Below are positions 23,865-51,527 of a stretch of 64,000 nt of DNA, one piece after another. Made by a program: the position numbers and the translations under genes. The notes under the pieces are model-generated. The model did not search any database. It worked only from the letters and a program-made list of their open reading frames with translations, and was not told the origin of the DNA. This DNA comes from Platycnemis pennipes (Eukaryota; Arthropoda; Insecta; Odonata; Platycnemididae), in NCBI GenBank assembly GCA_933228895.1, contig OW121855.1, positions 42,670,698 to 42,734,697 on the forward strand, written 5' to 3'. Each line of letters opens with the position of its first letter. The first letter of the stretch is position 1.

Positions 23865-24115
23865 TTAGCACGTTCACTGCGGCGTGTGACCCACCGGTGG
23901 GTCACGCAAATGCATGTAGCCTTCCACTAATCTCCAGAAAAGGCTGAGTGTTGCTACTTCAAACACCATCCCTTGGCAGTGGCCAGAAGCTCGGAAGGAC
24001 TGTGACCCACTGGTGGGTCACACCGCCCATGCAAAAGGCTGGGTGTGACCCACCGGTGGGCCACGCCGCACTGTGAGGGGTAGGGCTTTAATCAGTCCCG
24101 TAGTGAATGTGTTAA
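23865..24115. mobile_element. piggyBac-like MITE with repeated 20-bp palindromes
   Basis: The element (23869-24111, 243 bp) has inverted ends CACGTTCACTGCGG and CACATTCACTACGG, flanked by TTAG (23865-23868, decayed TTAA) and TTAA (24112-24115). The TTAA target is typical of piggyBac-type elements. Inside is the perfect palindrome GTGACCCACCGGTGGGTCAC (23886-23905), with near copies at 24002-24021 and 24045-24064. It has no coding capacity. Confidence 0.85.
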
Positions 24116-24459
24116 TGTGGGTGCCCTTACCAAGCCCTTCCTGCCATATCAAGATTGTCAGTCATGCCCAGTTGTCGACCAAGTACTTCAATGGTATATC
24201 ATACCTAAAGTCCATGAGATTAAATGAATGTCTGAGCATTAACAAGGGAGTAACTAAGGTAAACCTACTGCATGAAAAGGGTATAAATTTGAGCAGAAGG
24301 AATACTTCACTTTCCTGTGATAGATATTCACAAGAGAGAGTAGATACATCACAGACTTCAAGTACTGAATGGCTATCATGAGAGAAGACTTTAACTCTTT
24401 TTATAAAATGTCTAAAGGGGCAAGGAGGTTTTTGTGATTACCAGTTCAGGTAGGCTTAT

Positions 24460-25089
24460 TGTTAGATGGACATAAAACTCCTCTTGATCCTTATCCATCA
24501 TATGATTGCCTTCTTCAGCTTTGCATACTTCATATCTCCCATTATTCTAACCAAGCTACCTATTCTTCTCCTCCCTCTACCCTGTTTTCCCACTATTCTT
24601 CCCTCTATCTGGTCCTTTAAAACACCTTCACCCCTTATAATCCATTCCATCTACTCGGTTTCCTCCTAGTATCTTCAATCAACTTTCTTTCCTCCCTAAT
24701 CACCTCTAGCACTTCCTCATTCTTATTCCTTTCCACCCACTGTATTTTCTCCATCCAAATCCACCCTCACATCTCAAAACCCCTGAGTCTATTTTCATTT
24801 TCTTTCCTCAAAGTTGGGTACCATTCAATGTCATGCTCCATGTTAGACTTTTCACTATAGTCTTTTCTTTACATACGTACTTAACAACTCTGTCATTAGT
24901 TTTCGCCTACAGATAAATGCCTCTTTCACCAATGCCATTCTTCAAAATTCGATGCTGCTCTACCCATTTTCTTCCAGCATGACACAGGCTAAATTGCTTT
25001 AGTTTGTGACCTCCTACTTTTGAATTTTTCATGACTCTTTTTGTTTTGGAAAATGTCATCACTTTTGTTATATGACCATTGAAATACAT
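24460..25089 (-). pseudogene. LINE-A 3' portion (degenerate)
   Basis: Reading the minus strand from about 25089, fragments in shifting frames match the LINE-A protein: KVMKNSKVGGHKL, VKEAFICRRKLMTELLSTYVKKRL, KDENRLRGFEMWG-like, and VERNKNEEVLEVIREERK. The untranslated 3' part (to about 24460) matches the ends of the copies at 3781-3975 and 47800-48005. Many stops and frameshifts; no RT core. Confidence 0.75.
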
Positions 25090-26598
25090 AACAAGTTGAG
25101 CACGGTATTCCTTGACTCATTGCATTAGGTAAGTGATGGAGAGAAATGAAATGGGAAATTGAGAGCCATGCTGGTGTGATGTTAAGGGTTGGTATGAAGT
25201 TCCTTTTTTCCCTATACCCATATCAGGATATTTTTAGATAAAACCTGGCATTCTTTTTCCTTTTTTTTAACTAAACTAGGGCTTGTATTTGTGAAATGGA
25301 GGTATGGAGTAGAGGTCTGCACATGGGCACGATATATGGGCAACTGTCACCCTCCTGTGCTGGATGCCCTCACCTGTATTCACCTCTGCCTGTGTGGCAT
25401 TGTCACCGAACCATGTCTATTCACCCCAGTTACCCTTACTCTTGGCAGGCACCCAGCTCCTTCAGCACTCACTCAAACTGAAAGGATGGGTGGTAGAAGA
25501 AAGGGTGGAAAATTGGCTTCATGTGAATTACAAATGGCGATGGCCTGTGATAAAGATGCCCTGCAGTAAGGATTTTGGGGTGGTTTCCAGGCCAGGTACT
25601 GGGTACTGACTGATGACTGCTCAGCAAATTCACCATCAAGCGTTATTCACAATACTTTGGAAAAGTTTGTCCAATGTCTTCAAGTTGTCTCTGTATCTCT
25701 TGCAAACAGGCAGGAGAGGTTTGCCCGTGTGAAGGTCTCTATAGTTTCGAGTTGAATGAAAATTTGTTTTACTCGTGTGTAACACTTTCTATTGTATACT
25801 GAAGCAATGCTTATGATAGCTAATATTTCCCAACAGACAAAGCCCAAGCACCTTTCATTCCTAAGTTTCATTACTATGTAGTGCAATTAATTTTTTAAAA
25901 TAGTTTTTTCAAAAGTTTTGTTTCCCATATGCTAAGCAGTGGCATTTTGTTTAAGAATTCTTAATCACTAGTAGTTCCCTTCATACCACCTGATTGTGAG
26001 TTTTTATAACCACAGTGTAGATATTTGACATTCTCCTCATGCCAGGTAGGCAAGACTGAGGTGCATATATGACCCACATCACAACAAGTGAAAATCATTA
26101 GCGTATAAATATAATAGATCAGGCAAGAAACTTTGCTCTTCATCAATTATCAACCAGCTTCACAATAACCAAATAAATAAGTAGGTATCTCCCTGCCAGC
26201 ATTTGATTTGATCACTGATCAACCAATTAAGCATTACAGCCCTTCAATTTCCACAGTATATGGTTTTTAACATACACGGAGTCAACCGTTAGAACTGCAG
26301 TTATTATTAGAATAGCTTTAAAAAATTATATTATTTGGCAAAACATTTTATGAAATGGTGATATTAGCATTATTGACAAATTAGTAACTCTCTCAGTAAA
26401 TAACTTTGACAAAGGTGGGTGACAAATGTAAATATTTTGGCAAATATATTTATGTAGTAGTATACTTGGGTTCCAAGAATCTCTTAAAAATTGTTCAGTG
26501 GAGTAATCAATTTATGAAAAACCAGAGCATGAATTCTCACAGAATATTTCCCCTCCAGAATACAGTAATTATAATTGGTTCAAATGTAGCTTGGTGTT
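25090..26598. other. Intergenic and probable 3' flank of the esterase gene
   Basis: A GC-richer stretch at about 25290-25610 has open frames on several phases but no recognised motif or codon signal. The remainder is AT-rich and should include the esterase 3' UTR; no canonical AATAAA was found on the minus strand close to the stop. Confidence 0.35.
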
Positions 26599-43083
<16,485 letters not shown>

Positions 43084-43234
43084 TCGCCCTCAATTTCCGT
43101 GAAAAGAATCAGGAGGGATATGAGGTAACTATTTTGAAGATATGGTGGGGGAAATAGGAAATAATTAAAATTAACCCAGCTCATCTATTGTTTTCAAGTT
43201 TTTATATGCATTAATATATTAAGCTGAAGCGCCT

Positions 43235-43715
43235 GTAGGTACTTCAGACTGGAAGGAAAGGTACAGGGATGGGAATGGAAGGGTTAGGAGGAAGGATGGA
43301 GAGAAGCCTGGCATCAGCATTACCCTGGTAACGAAAGGATCCAATGGATTGAGTACTGAAATCAAATTCTCTCTACAAAGCACTAAAGTAGGGGTTTACC
43401 AATGAATAATTTCTTCCACTGCCAGGATACTATCCTGGACCCTCAGAGTGAGATGCCAGCACTCTAACCACTACAAGAAACTAATAAGGGGTAGAGGCAT
43501 ACCCAGTAATGGCATTATAAAAGCAAAATTTCCACAACCTGGTAATGAAAGGTGCCAAGGGGACTACGGCTTAACGTCTCATCCAACGCACGGAGTACTG
43601 AACTCAAATGCTCTTCACAAAGCACTCAAGTAGGGGTTTGCTAATGAAAAATATCTTCCATTGCCGGGATTAGAACCTGGGGAGAGAGGGTAGCACTACT
43701 CAATCCCCCCACCCC
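43235..43715 (-). mobile_element. Two partial SINE copies
   Basis: Two successive minus-strand copies of the SINE family occur (about 43235-43465 and 43530-43715). Both share AAGGGGACTACGGCTTAACG-like or GAGTACTGAA sequence, the AAGTAGGGGTTT block and a decayed B box near 43435 and 43675. No intact duplications were found. They lie just upstream of the esterase start. Confidence 0.75.
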
Positions 43716-43849
43716 GAAATGAACCCACCAAAATTTTCTGTGAAATGACCTTTTTAGGTTGCGGGAGACTTCACTTTCTCAATTCGTATTAGTAGGAGTA
43801 TCTATTGCCAATTAAAAATCCCCTCCATCTACTTTTGCCGCCATCTAAT

Positions 43850-43955
43850 TTACTCATCATCATTGGTCAACAATCCTAGGATTGGTTTGACGCAGCTTTT
43901 CATTCGATTCTTCTATCGGCCAACCTTTTCATTATGACGCAATTCTTTGTTGATA
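43850..43955 (-). pseudogene. LINE-B 3' tail
   Basis: The minus strand reads KRLADRRIE then a version of RAASNQS (with a substitution), followed by a GATGATGA microsatellite tail. The same tail occurs at 59268-59325, 61500-61565 and 61855-61940 on the plus strand. Confidence 0.75.
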
Positions 43956-44389
43956 AGAAAGAAAATAGTGGAGTAGCTGCGACTCCTCGCATAATAATGT
44001 GGTGGTTTCCCCTTTCCTTCCACATCGCAGTACTATTTACGCTAAAGTAAATGTTGCCACGCCTGTAGTGAAATGAGTGTCGATGTACCGATCACTGTGG
44101 TCTCCACTTTCACACATATGAAGAAGAGCTGCTGCCCTCTACTCCGGGTGATGAGAAGCGTACTTTTTGGCGGCCTCCCTTCACCAAGTCGCGGCATCTT
44201 CATAGGTTCTGTATTATTTAGAGGCCTACCTTACCCAGGGATAGACCAATACCCCCTCGGAATGCCGTCGCTTTTGGTCCACGACTGCTTATTCGACGAG
44301 TAAACTCGCTTATATCGCAGTTAACCTCCATATCTAGAGGTCGAACCACCAACCGCAACCCGGTGGACGCACTCGGTGTCGCTCAGCCG
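43956..44389. other. Unclassified GC-moderate sequence
   Basis: An open frame at 44073-44303 has no recognisable motif. A B-box-like GGTTCGACC occurs on the minus strand near 44340. No gene is called. Confidence 0.3.
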
Positions 44390-45592
44390 CGAGATATAAA
44401 GAAATAAACAATAGATTTAGGAGATAAATAAAGAGAGCATGACAAAATGGGTGGAGTCGGCATTGTGAGGAGATGGAGAGGCTCCAGATAGAAGGAGTGC
44501 CATCTCTCAATAGTGAGAGATGGCACTCTGTACTTAAAGGTCAGAATATTGACTGGCATCCAGAAATGGAAAACGGTACCGTGTATCAAAGACAAAGGGG
44601 AAATTTAGCAATGGAACCAAAGGCGAGGAGCGTCCGTGGAAGGAATGTGTCGAAGAACTACGATAGCGAGGAAAGGTCTAGGAACTTGGACATAGGAGAG
44701 CGAAAGGACATAGGTCCGTATGAGCTGGGATCAGGAATGCTGAAGAGTGAAATAGAGTAGGTATTACGAGAAATGAAGGCGGGTAAAGCGGTAGGGATAG
44801 ATAGCATCGCAGCTGAACTTCTGAAGAACCTAGGAATATGTGGAAGGGAGAGATTTTATGGCTGTTCCTAGTACTATATACGAGGAGGGGGCTTGGCTGG
44901 AAGATTTTTTTAAAAACGTGCTGTTACCTATGCTGAGAAAGAGCTGCAAAACAATGCGAAGACTCAAGGAACGATAAGTTTGATTTCTCGCAAGGTGAGG
45001 GCCACTCGAGATGCGATCGCAGTGATGAGAATACAGATGGAAAGGAAAATAGAATATAATCAGTATGTATAAGCGTGCTTTGTTGATTTCGAAAAGGCGT
45101 TCGACAGAGTAAAGCGGTTAAAGTTACTAGGAATATTACGGAAGATAGGAGTAGACTGGAGAGACATGCAACTGATCCGGCATTTATACATGGCACAGAA
45201 GTCACAAGTGAGAGTAGCTGATGGGAATTGGATTGAGCGACAACAGGGAGGGGAGTTAGGCAGAGCTGTCTGTTATCGGCGGTTCTTTTTAACATATATA
45301 TGGGAGGAAATAGTGAGAGAGGCTTGGGATGAGTTCCACGCAGGAGTAGAGGTCGAGGGAAAATGGGTAAAATCGGTGAGGTTCACGGATGAGCAATCGC
45401 TAGTCAGAAAGTCAGACCAGGGCTTACAAAAAAAACCCGATACGTTACAAAGGCAGTGCAAAAGATAAGGTACGAAGACAAATCAGAAGAAATCAAAAGG
45501 AATGAAATTTTCAAGAACAAAAAGGGGCAGTTTAAATATAACAGTAGGAGGAAAGAAGCTAGAGCAGGTGGAGAAATTTACCTATCTACTTA
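44390..45592 (+). pseudogene. LINE-A reverse transcriptase, 5' part of split copy
   Basis: The translation contains MERLQIEG and MENGTVYQRQ, then MKAGKAVGIDSIAAELLKN (RT fingers block), ACFVDFEKAFDRVKR (RT motif A with catalytic Asp), VRFTDEQSLV (position of the FADD motif, here FTDE) and MKFSRTKRGSLNITVGGKKL, EQVEKFTYL. It is a non-LTR retrotransposon RT with several stops and a damaged catalytic centre. A 32-base hairpin (AGTGCCATCTCTCA at 44496 and its complement) is inserted in the 5' part. The element is interrupted at 45592 and resumes at 47451. Confidence 0.85.
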
Positions 45593-45603
45593 GGGAATGG
45601 GAC

Positions 45604-45719
45604 ACTTCGGCGCGGCCACTTCGGCGCGGCCACCTCGGCGCGGCCATCTCGGCGCAAGCCCATCTCGGCGCGAGCCATCTCGGCGCGGGCCATCTCGGCG
45701 CAGGCCCACTTCGGCGCGG
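45604..45719. repeat. GC-rich tandem arm, left
   Basis: About eight units of 14-16 bp with consensus AYYTCGGCGCRRGCC. They are the inverted counterpart of 47291-47439. Confidence 0.95.
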
Positions 45720-46209
45720 AGAACAGAGATGTTAAGTACCGGGACAGATGCTCATGTAAAAATACTATTGGCACCGAGTATCTGCTTCTTCAACAGACAA
45801 CTTTGCAAAAGCTATTGTTGAAAATGACCATGCCTTGACAGGCAACATGCCTTAATGTTAAAAATTATAAATTATATTGACGACTATTTTTATGGGACAT
45901 ATAGAAGAGTGGGTTTAATTATATGAAACTACTCATAAGGACGTGCCGATACCAATGTATCATTTCACTACTAATATTCAGTTACTGTTTCCCCTAATTT
46001 ACTACATTTTTTATATTTTGCATTAGCGTTTAGAATTTTGATAGATAGATATTAAAAGTAATAGAATATGTGAATCATTATAAAATCGTAAGTTGAAATA
46101 CATCACATGCAAAAATATAAGGTAAACGGGCTATCAGAAGAAGCTGCAGTTATTTTATCGATACCAGCGTAAAATAGCAGGTTACACCATGAAGATAAAA
46201 TTAGAGGGA

Positions 46210-46750
46210 TACGTCTAGATAAAGAACCCCGTATTCTGGCAGCGTATTCTAAATAAGGTCTAACAAGGGAAAAGTTACTAATTTCTCGTACATGGTCGTC
46301 ATGTTTGCCCTGTACTCTTTTGCTGAATCCCAGTCTATATTTACATCTACATATTACCCAAATGAATCAAAGTTTAACGATTAGCTTTACCCATAATTTC
46401 TCTTATGTGTTTACCCCAAGAAAGATCATGTGTGAGTAATATTCCAAGATATTTAGCGGACTCTATGTTTCTTAATTTATTATTCATTAGTATGCAATAA
46501 GTATTAGGGGGAGAAGTCTTTTTTCAAAATTCATTACCACACATTTTTAAAAATTTATTTCCAACTGCCATGTATCACACCATTTCTCAATTGCTCATAT
46601 GTCATCATGCAAAGATTCTTTATCGCTGGGCTAATAATTTCTCTGTAGACCACTGCATCATCGGCGAATAGAATCTTACTTTTTACCTCCTTATTGATAT
46701 CATTTATGCACAGAAGTAAATTTATAACGGAAAACTTTACTGAAGATGTT
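46210..46750 (-). pseudogene. LINE-C reverse transcriptase fragment, inverted 5' segment
   Basis: The minus strand encodes CINDINKEVKSKILFADDAVV (RT catalytic FADD at about 46655-46670), then WQLEIN, KCVVMNF, SAKYLGILLTHDLSW, HIREIMGKAN and LEYAARIRGS in shifting frames. This is the RT palm and thumb of a CR1/Jockey-like LINE. Its 5'-most part abuts, head to head, the plus-strand tail of a LINE at 46755. Confidence 0.82.
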
Positions 46751-46754
46751 AGGT

Positions 46755-47085
46755 ATATATTAAGAACTCCTGCGTATTATGCTAGATTTGACCATATAAA
46801 TAAGATTAGAGAGATGGCTTGTTATACCGATAGATTTGAAATGTCATATTTCCCTCTTACCATTAGAAAACATAATAGGCGGCATAGCATATTTATAGGT
46901 AGGCGAAATATGATTAGAGTAGCCTGTAGTGGTAGCTCTACGTTGCATGGTTAGCATTACATGGTAGCTCCAGTTGCATAGTCAGTCAATAGTGAATGTT
47001 TGGTGTTCCTCATCCCCTGCCACACACCCTCGCTGCAGCGACCCATGGGTCTTGCAGGGTACCGCGTAGATGTAAATGTATATAC
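46755..47085 (+). pseudogene. LINE-C 3' end
   Basis: The plus strand encodes TPAYYARFDHINKIREMACY, TDRFEMSYFPLTIRKHNR, the end of a CR1/Jockey-like LINE protein. The 3' part (CCCCTGCCACACACCCTC, GCAGGGTACCGCGTAGATGT) matches 62700-62770. In LINE order it follows the RT piece that lies inverted at 46210-46750. Confidence 0.8.
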
Positions 47086-47225
47086 ATCTATGCTCAAATT
47101 TCTCGTCAAAAGCTCTCTCCTATTAGTAAACACCTCTTTCACCAAAGAAATTCCCCTCCTAATATCATTATTACTGCGTCCATCTCCATTTAAGATATAA
47201 ACCCAAGTAAACAAACTACCTCCGA
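47085..47225 (-). pseudogene. LINE fragment
   Basis: The minus strand reads YILNGDGRSNNDIRRGISLV and KEVFTNRRELLTRNLSID, the segment downstream of the RT core in LINE-A-like proteins (compare GSVLEEKGYSRIEVRRRIAL at 47457). Short and dead. Confidence 0.75.
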
Positions 47226-47290
47226 CACTTCATTTTAAATGTGGTCCATGAATATATCCACACTTAGAAAAATCCAGTATTAAATACATT

Positions 47291-47439
47291 GGCCTCGCCG
47301 TGATGGCCCGCGCCGAGATGGGCCTGCGCCGAGATGGCCCGCGCCGAGATGGGCCCGCGCCGAGTTGGGCCTGCGCCGAGGTGGCTTGCGCCGAGGCGGC
47401 CGCGCCGAAGTGGCCGCGCCGAGGTGGCCGCGCCGAGTT
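47291..47439. repeat. GC-rich tandem arm, right
   Basis: About ten units of the same 14-16-bp repeat as the left arm, in inverted orientation (GGCCGCGCCGAGNT on the plus strand). Confidence 0.95.
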
Positions 47440-47450
47440 GTACTAGACCC

Positions 47451-48005
47451 ATCTACTTAGGTAGTGTGTTGGAGGAAAAGGGGTATAGCCGCATTGAAGT
47501 GAGGAGGAGAATCGCATTGGCAAAAGAAGCTTTTAATCGTAGGTGTGAACTAATGACAGGGGCGTTAATTAGGGAAGTAAAGAAAAGACTAGTGAAAAGT
47601 TTAATATAGAACGTGGTACTATATGGTGCGGAATATGAGCTTTAAGGAAACAAGATTAAAATAGATTTAGGGCTTTTGAGACGTGGGGTGTGGAGAAGGA
47701 TTGAGTAAGTAAAACGGGTCGAAAGGAAGACGAACGTTGAAGGGCTAGAGTTAGTAGGAGAGGAAAGAAATTTGAAAGAGGAAATCAGGAGAAGGCAATA
47801 AAGGGCGATGGTGTTTTGAAAGACGTGATTTAGGGAAGAATGTTGGATAAGCAGAGAAGAGGGAGAGAAGAACGGGTAGCTTGGATATAATGATGGGAGC
47901 TAGGAGGTATGAGGGGCTGAAGTGGGACATCGTGTGAAATGTAGGGTTGTAGAAAGAATTAAGGGTCCATTTAGACCTATCTTCACCGGTATTATACAAA
48001 TAATA
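47451..48005 (+). pseudogene. LINE-A, 3' part of split copy
   Basis: The reading resumes with YLGSVLEEKGYSRIEVRRRI, ALAKEAFNRRCELMTGALI and REVKKRLVKSLI, then a stop-filled continuation (LYGAEYEL, FRAFETWGV). The 3' untranslated part matches 3781-3975. It is continuous with 44390-45592 apart from the inserted element. Confidence 0.85.
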
Positions 48006-51000
48006 ATCGATAGGGAATGATGCCTTCCATTGCATTGGGAGAAAGATACATTGCGACTTAATTCTTTGTTCAAACTATAACGAAGATGCAATTATAATTA
48101 TTGAATAAATAGGTAATAGTATCGAGCAATAATGAAGGCATTCATGAAGAATGTCTGTTTTGTCATTCACAGAAATGAATGGGATCATTTGCAGCGTTGC
48201 ATAATTTAGAGGGGGGGGGGAGAATTTTATGGAGCGTTAAAGAGAGAAGGAGGAGAGAAAAAATTGGTCTATCCACATTATGAAATAATGATATACGTGT
48301 ATATTTATTTATTATTACTTACTATGAATGACCCTAATGTAAAATTTTCCCTGAATAAACACCACATTACAATCCAAGGGAAAGGTCAGATAAACGATAT
48401 TTTACAAATACATAGTGGTTACATTCCTCTGATTGAGAGAGGAAATTCTGATTTTTCCCAAGTTTCAGAATATGTTTATTTACGTAAAAAACCATTTCAT
48501 AAGCGAGCGGATCAATGAAAAATCACTTCCGAAATGGGATTTAAACAGTTTTTTTTAACGATAGAATTTTTGATTTCGTGTGATTAATTCTGAGTGTCTT
48601 CACTTCGCTGAAGCCGTTGCCTTCGGTAGGTACTTTGAAAATTATCTCTTTAAAATCATGATTAAGAATTTAAAGTGTTGAATAACCTATCCATCAGCTA
48701 GGTGATAATTCGCTGTTTTCCACGTTTCTCCGTGGAAATATATGTATGGAAAACACTAAAACATTTGCATCCCATAATCTTAACCGAACTTTCTTTAAAT
48801 CGTGGAATATATTTAAAATTAGCTATGTTTTTATTCTGCGTGTTAATTGCTTCTTGTAATTAAATATGGTGAAGTTTAACTTGAAATCCGCTGAGTCATC
48901 CACTAGTCATGAGGCACATCACTCGACCAATCACATCCCAACGTACTAAGCCATCCAGCGAGGGCTACTGAATGGGATTAGCTGGAAATATTTGTTTCCA
49001 AATTTCATGAGTGCCGATAAAAAATTAATAATATAATCTCCAACCGCGATTGACTTTAAGTAAGTATGTACAATTGGAAGTTGTCTCCTGTCCTCGCCGT
49101 GAAAAAAAAACCGCAATCCAGATATATCGTTTTCGTGAGTTGAGTTTTGTCTAGGCCAAATCTGGGTAGCGGTGCAGGAATAAATTTGCTCACCTAAAGT
49201 CCTTTGTGTTCCTAAAGGATATCTCTGTCCCCCTAAACCCTTTTGTATCACTTGAATGTTGGAATGAGGTATCCCTTTTCTCGAGACTTTTCAAGTGCGT
49301 TTTTCTTCGACACGAGTTTTTAACCGCAGTCTTTCGAGCATTATATCATGTTTTTCCAAACCGCGGTTCTTTAGATGACTCGCTGGAAACGCATTAGCAA
49401 ATATCACGAGTCTTCATCAATCCTCTATGAGTAGTTTATGATCAAAGCATAATCCCCAAAGAGTGAAGTCGTTTCCTCACAATTTAAGATCTCATATTGC
49501 CCATTCTTTCAGTTTCCTGCGCGGAACTCAAGTTACATGCTTTAATCCAATGCGATGTGCGGATGTTTACTCATGACATTGATTAATTATCAGCCTGAAG
49601 ATGTGAACTTTGAGCTATTTCACCTTCATTTGTGGAGTCTCAAGATTGTTCCATCATATCTTTAGTTGATGACAATGAAAGAAGTTGGTTGTCAGATTCC
49701 ATGAGATAATAATGCGGTGAGATTCCTTATCCACTCTAATCGCAACTCTTGGTACGCTAAGGTGATTGTAACCGCGCTATTGGTTATATATCAGTATGGC
49801 CACGATATGGCCTCTAATGCAGTCGTAGACCAACAGCCGCTGCCTTCCCTTACAAGAAATTGTAGGTCGATTTGTCTTCGGAATGATATATTGCGGAGAC
49901 AAATCTACCTACCTAGGTAGCTATGAGCAATATATAATATTATATACAGTAGATTAATTATGATAATCTTATATATTGCTCACATTCATTGGGTCCTCCA
50001 TCACCATATAGATTAATCTTTTCTATGGATAGACCCCTAAATCCTCTGAATAGATGGTGGTGTTCGCTGTAAGTTTTTTATTGACCAACCTCTACTTTAT
50101 AGTATCTTTTCGGAAGTTCAGTAAAAAATTGTATTCTTTTATGCCCCTCTAATTTCTAAAATCTTGGGAAGACCTTGCGCTTCCAACGACCCCTGGAGAC
50201 AAGTTACACAACGCTGCTTCTGTCTCTAAGTGAGGTGACTGCAAAAAGGCATCTGATTCCAGTGTAAGGGGGAACTTACGTGATATTGCCACGCTACACA
50301 CATGATTCCTGATGAGGCAGGATATGGAAAACCAATTATTTCTAATCACGATTTATTAAGATCGCAAACACGAGGAAATTCTCTGAGTGACCCTACTAGT
50401 TATTCACGATTGTCAAATGATAATTTCACTATTTAATACGAACGCAAATTTTCATCCAAAGACCGAGTTATCTTTTCTATCCTGGTGGAGGTCAATCTGT
50501 AACTTTAAGGAAAGGAAGAAAAATTCGTAGCAAACATTTTTTATGTATACTACATCAGAGCTCTGAAGGTAGGAAGCGGAAATGAATATTATTGCATCTA
50601 GGCGAAGAATAAAAACGAATTGGCCCAAGAGTCGCGAAAGACCCCCTAATCGCTCTAATTAATATTGCATTTACTTGAAAATAATAGTGTTGCATTTGAT
50701 TTGTATGTGTTCCCAACTACTTAAGTAATACCGAATTAACTACATTCACTTGATCCTATGACGAATCTTTAACTTAAGATCGGGTCGTGTCTTGAGCTGT
50801 TTCTTGAACGATAATATTCTAATTGCTAGAGCTCTCAAGCCGTTCTAATGCGCAGTCCCGTCCGCAGAAAAAGTTTTCTCATCTCGCAAATGACCTAAAT
50901 ACAACAGGATAGCAAGCATTTGAGAGCCAGAAGCTAGTAAGATATCGTAAACCATGTCAAGAGCCATGAAACCATGCACGCATTTGGGTGCCTTTCGGAA

Positions 51001-51527
51001 ATTTCCGATTGTTTATGTATTTTTTTCTGTGTGTCCAATTTTCATGCCTTCTTCATTCGCGGTGGATTTGTTTTGCCGCAATAAAATTTGTGTGAAATTG
51101 TTTGAGTTATCATAATCAGATTTCGAATGATAGGTACATGAGATTTTGATTGGGCAGAATATTTTCATTCTGTTGGCTTATACGTGTGTAAAAGTCTTGA
51201 ATTACATTATTTCATCATCATGTCAGAAAGCTGTCCACCTCTCTGCTTCGGTCCAGAAGCCTTTATTTTCCCCCAAAGTTCTCATATTCTTAAGCAGATC
51301 ACGTCCTTTGGCGTCCAAATTCCACCTAATTTGGTTCCTAATTACCTCGAAAAACTTTCTTTCCCACCATATCATGCGTATGGGAGCAAAGGAAGTTTTT
51401 ATAGCCCCTAGTTATAGACTCCGTCGTCGATATAACCCTAGACTCCGTCATCTTGCTTTTAGATCTCAAATCATCCAAAATGCGAATGACCATTAGAAAA
51501 TAAGTTGCTACACTGCATAGATATTAA
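48006..51527. other. No gene or recognisable repeat seen
   Basis: AT-rich sequence with only short random frames. A G10 run lies near 48212-48221. Confidence 0.45.

Larger units (their letters stand above)
45584..47459. mobile_element. MULE-like element with GC-rich repeat arms, nested in LINE-A
   Basis: The element (45593-47450, 1858 bp) begins GGGAATGGGACACT and ends, in reverse, GGGTCTAGTACAAC, each followed at the same distance by TCGGCGCGG. It is flanked by the exact 9-bp repeat ATCTACTTA (45584-45592 and 47451-47459). Removing the element and one copy of the repeat restores LINE-A continuity, proving insertion. The 9-bp duplication and GGG start suggest the Mutator-like superfamily. 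No transposase is visible. Internal sequence 45720-46210 is unrecognised; the rest is LINE debris. Confidence 0.85.

Noticed and set aside
25291..25609. GC-rich region with three open frames
   Set aside because: Frames are mutually overlapping, with no homology cue, signal peptide or splice pattern.
46694..46954. Small plus-strand protein gene
   Set aside because: The peptide matches the C-terminal tail of a LINE protein (KIREMACYTDRFEMSYFPLT).
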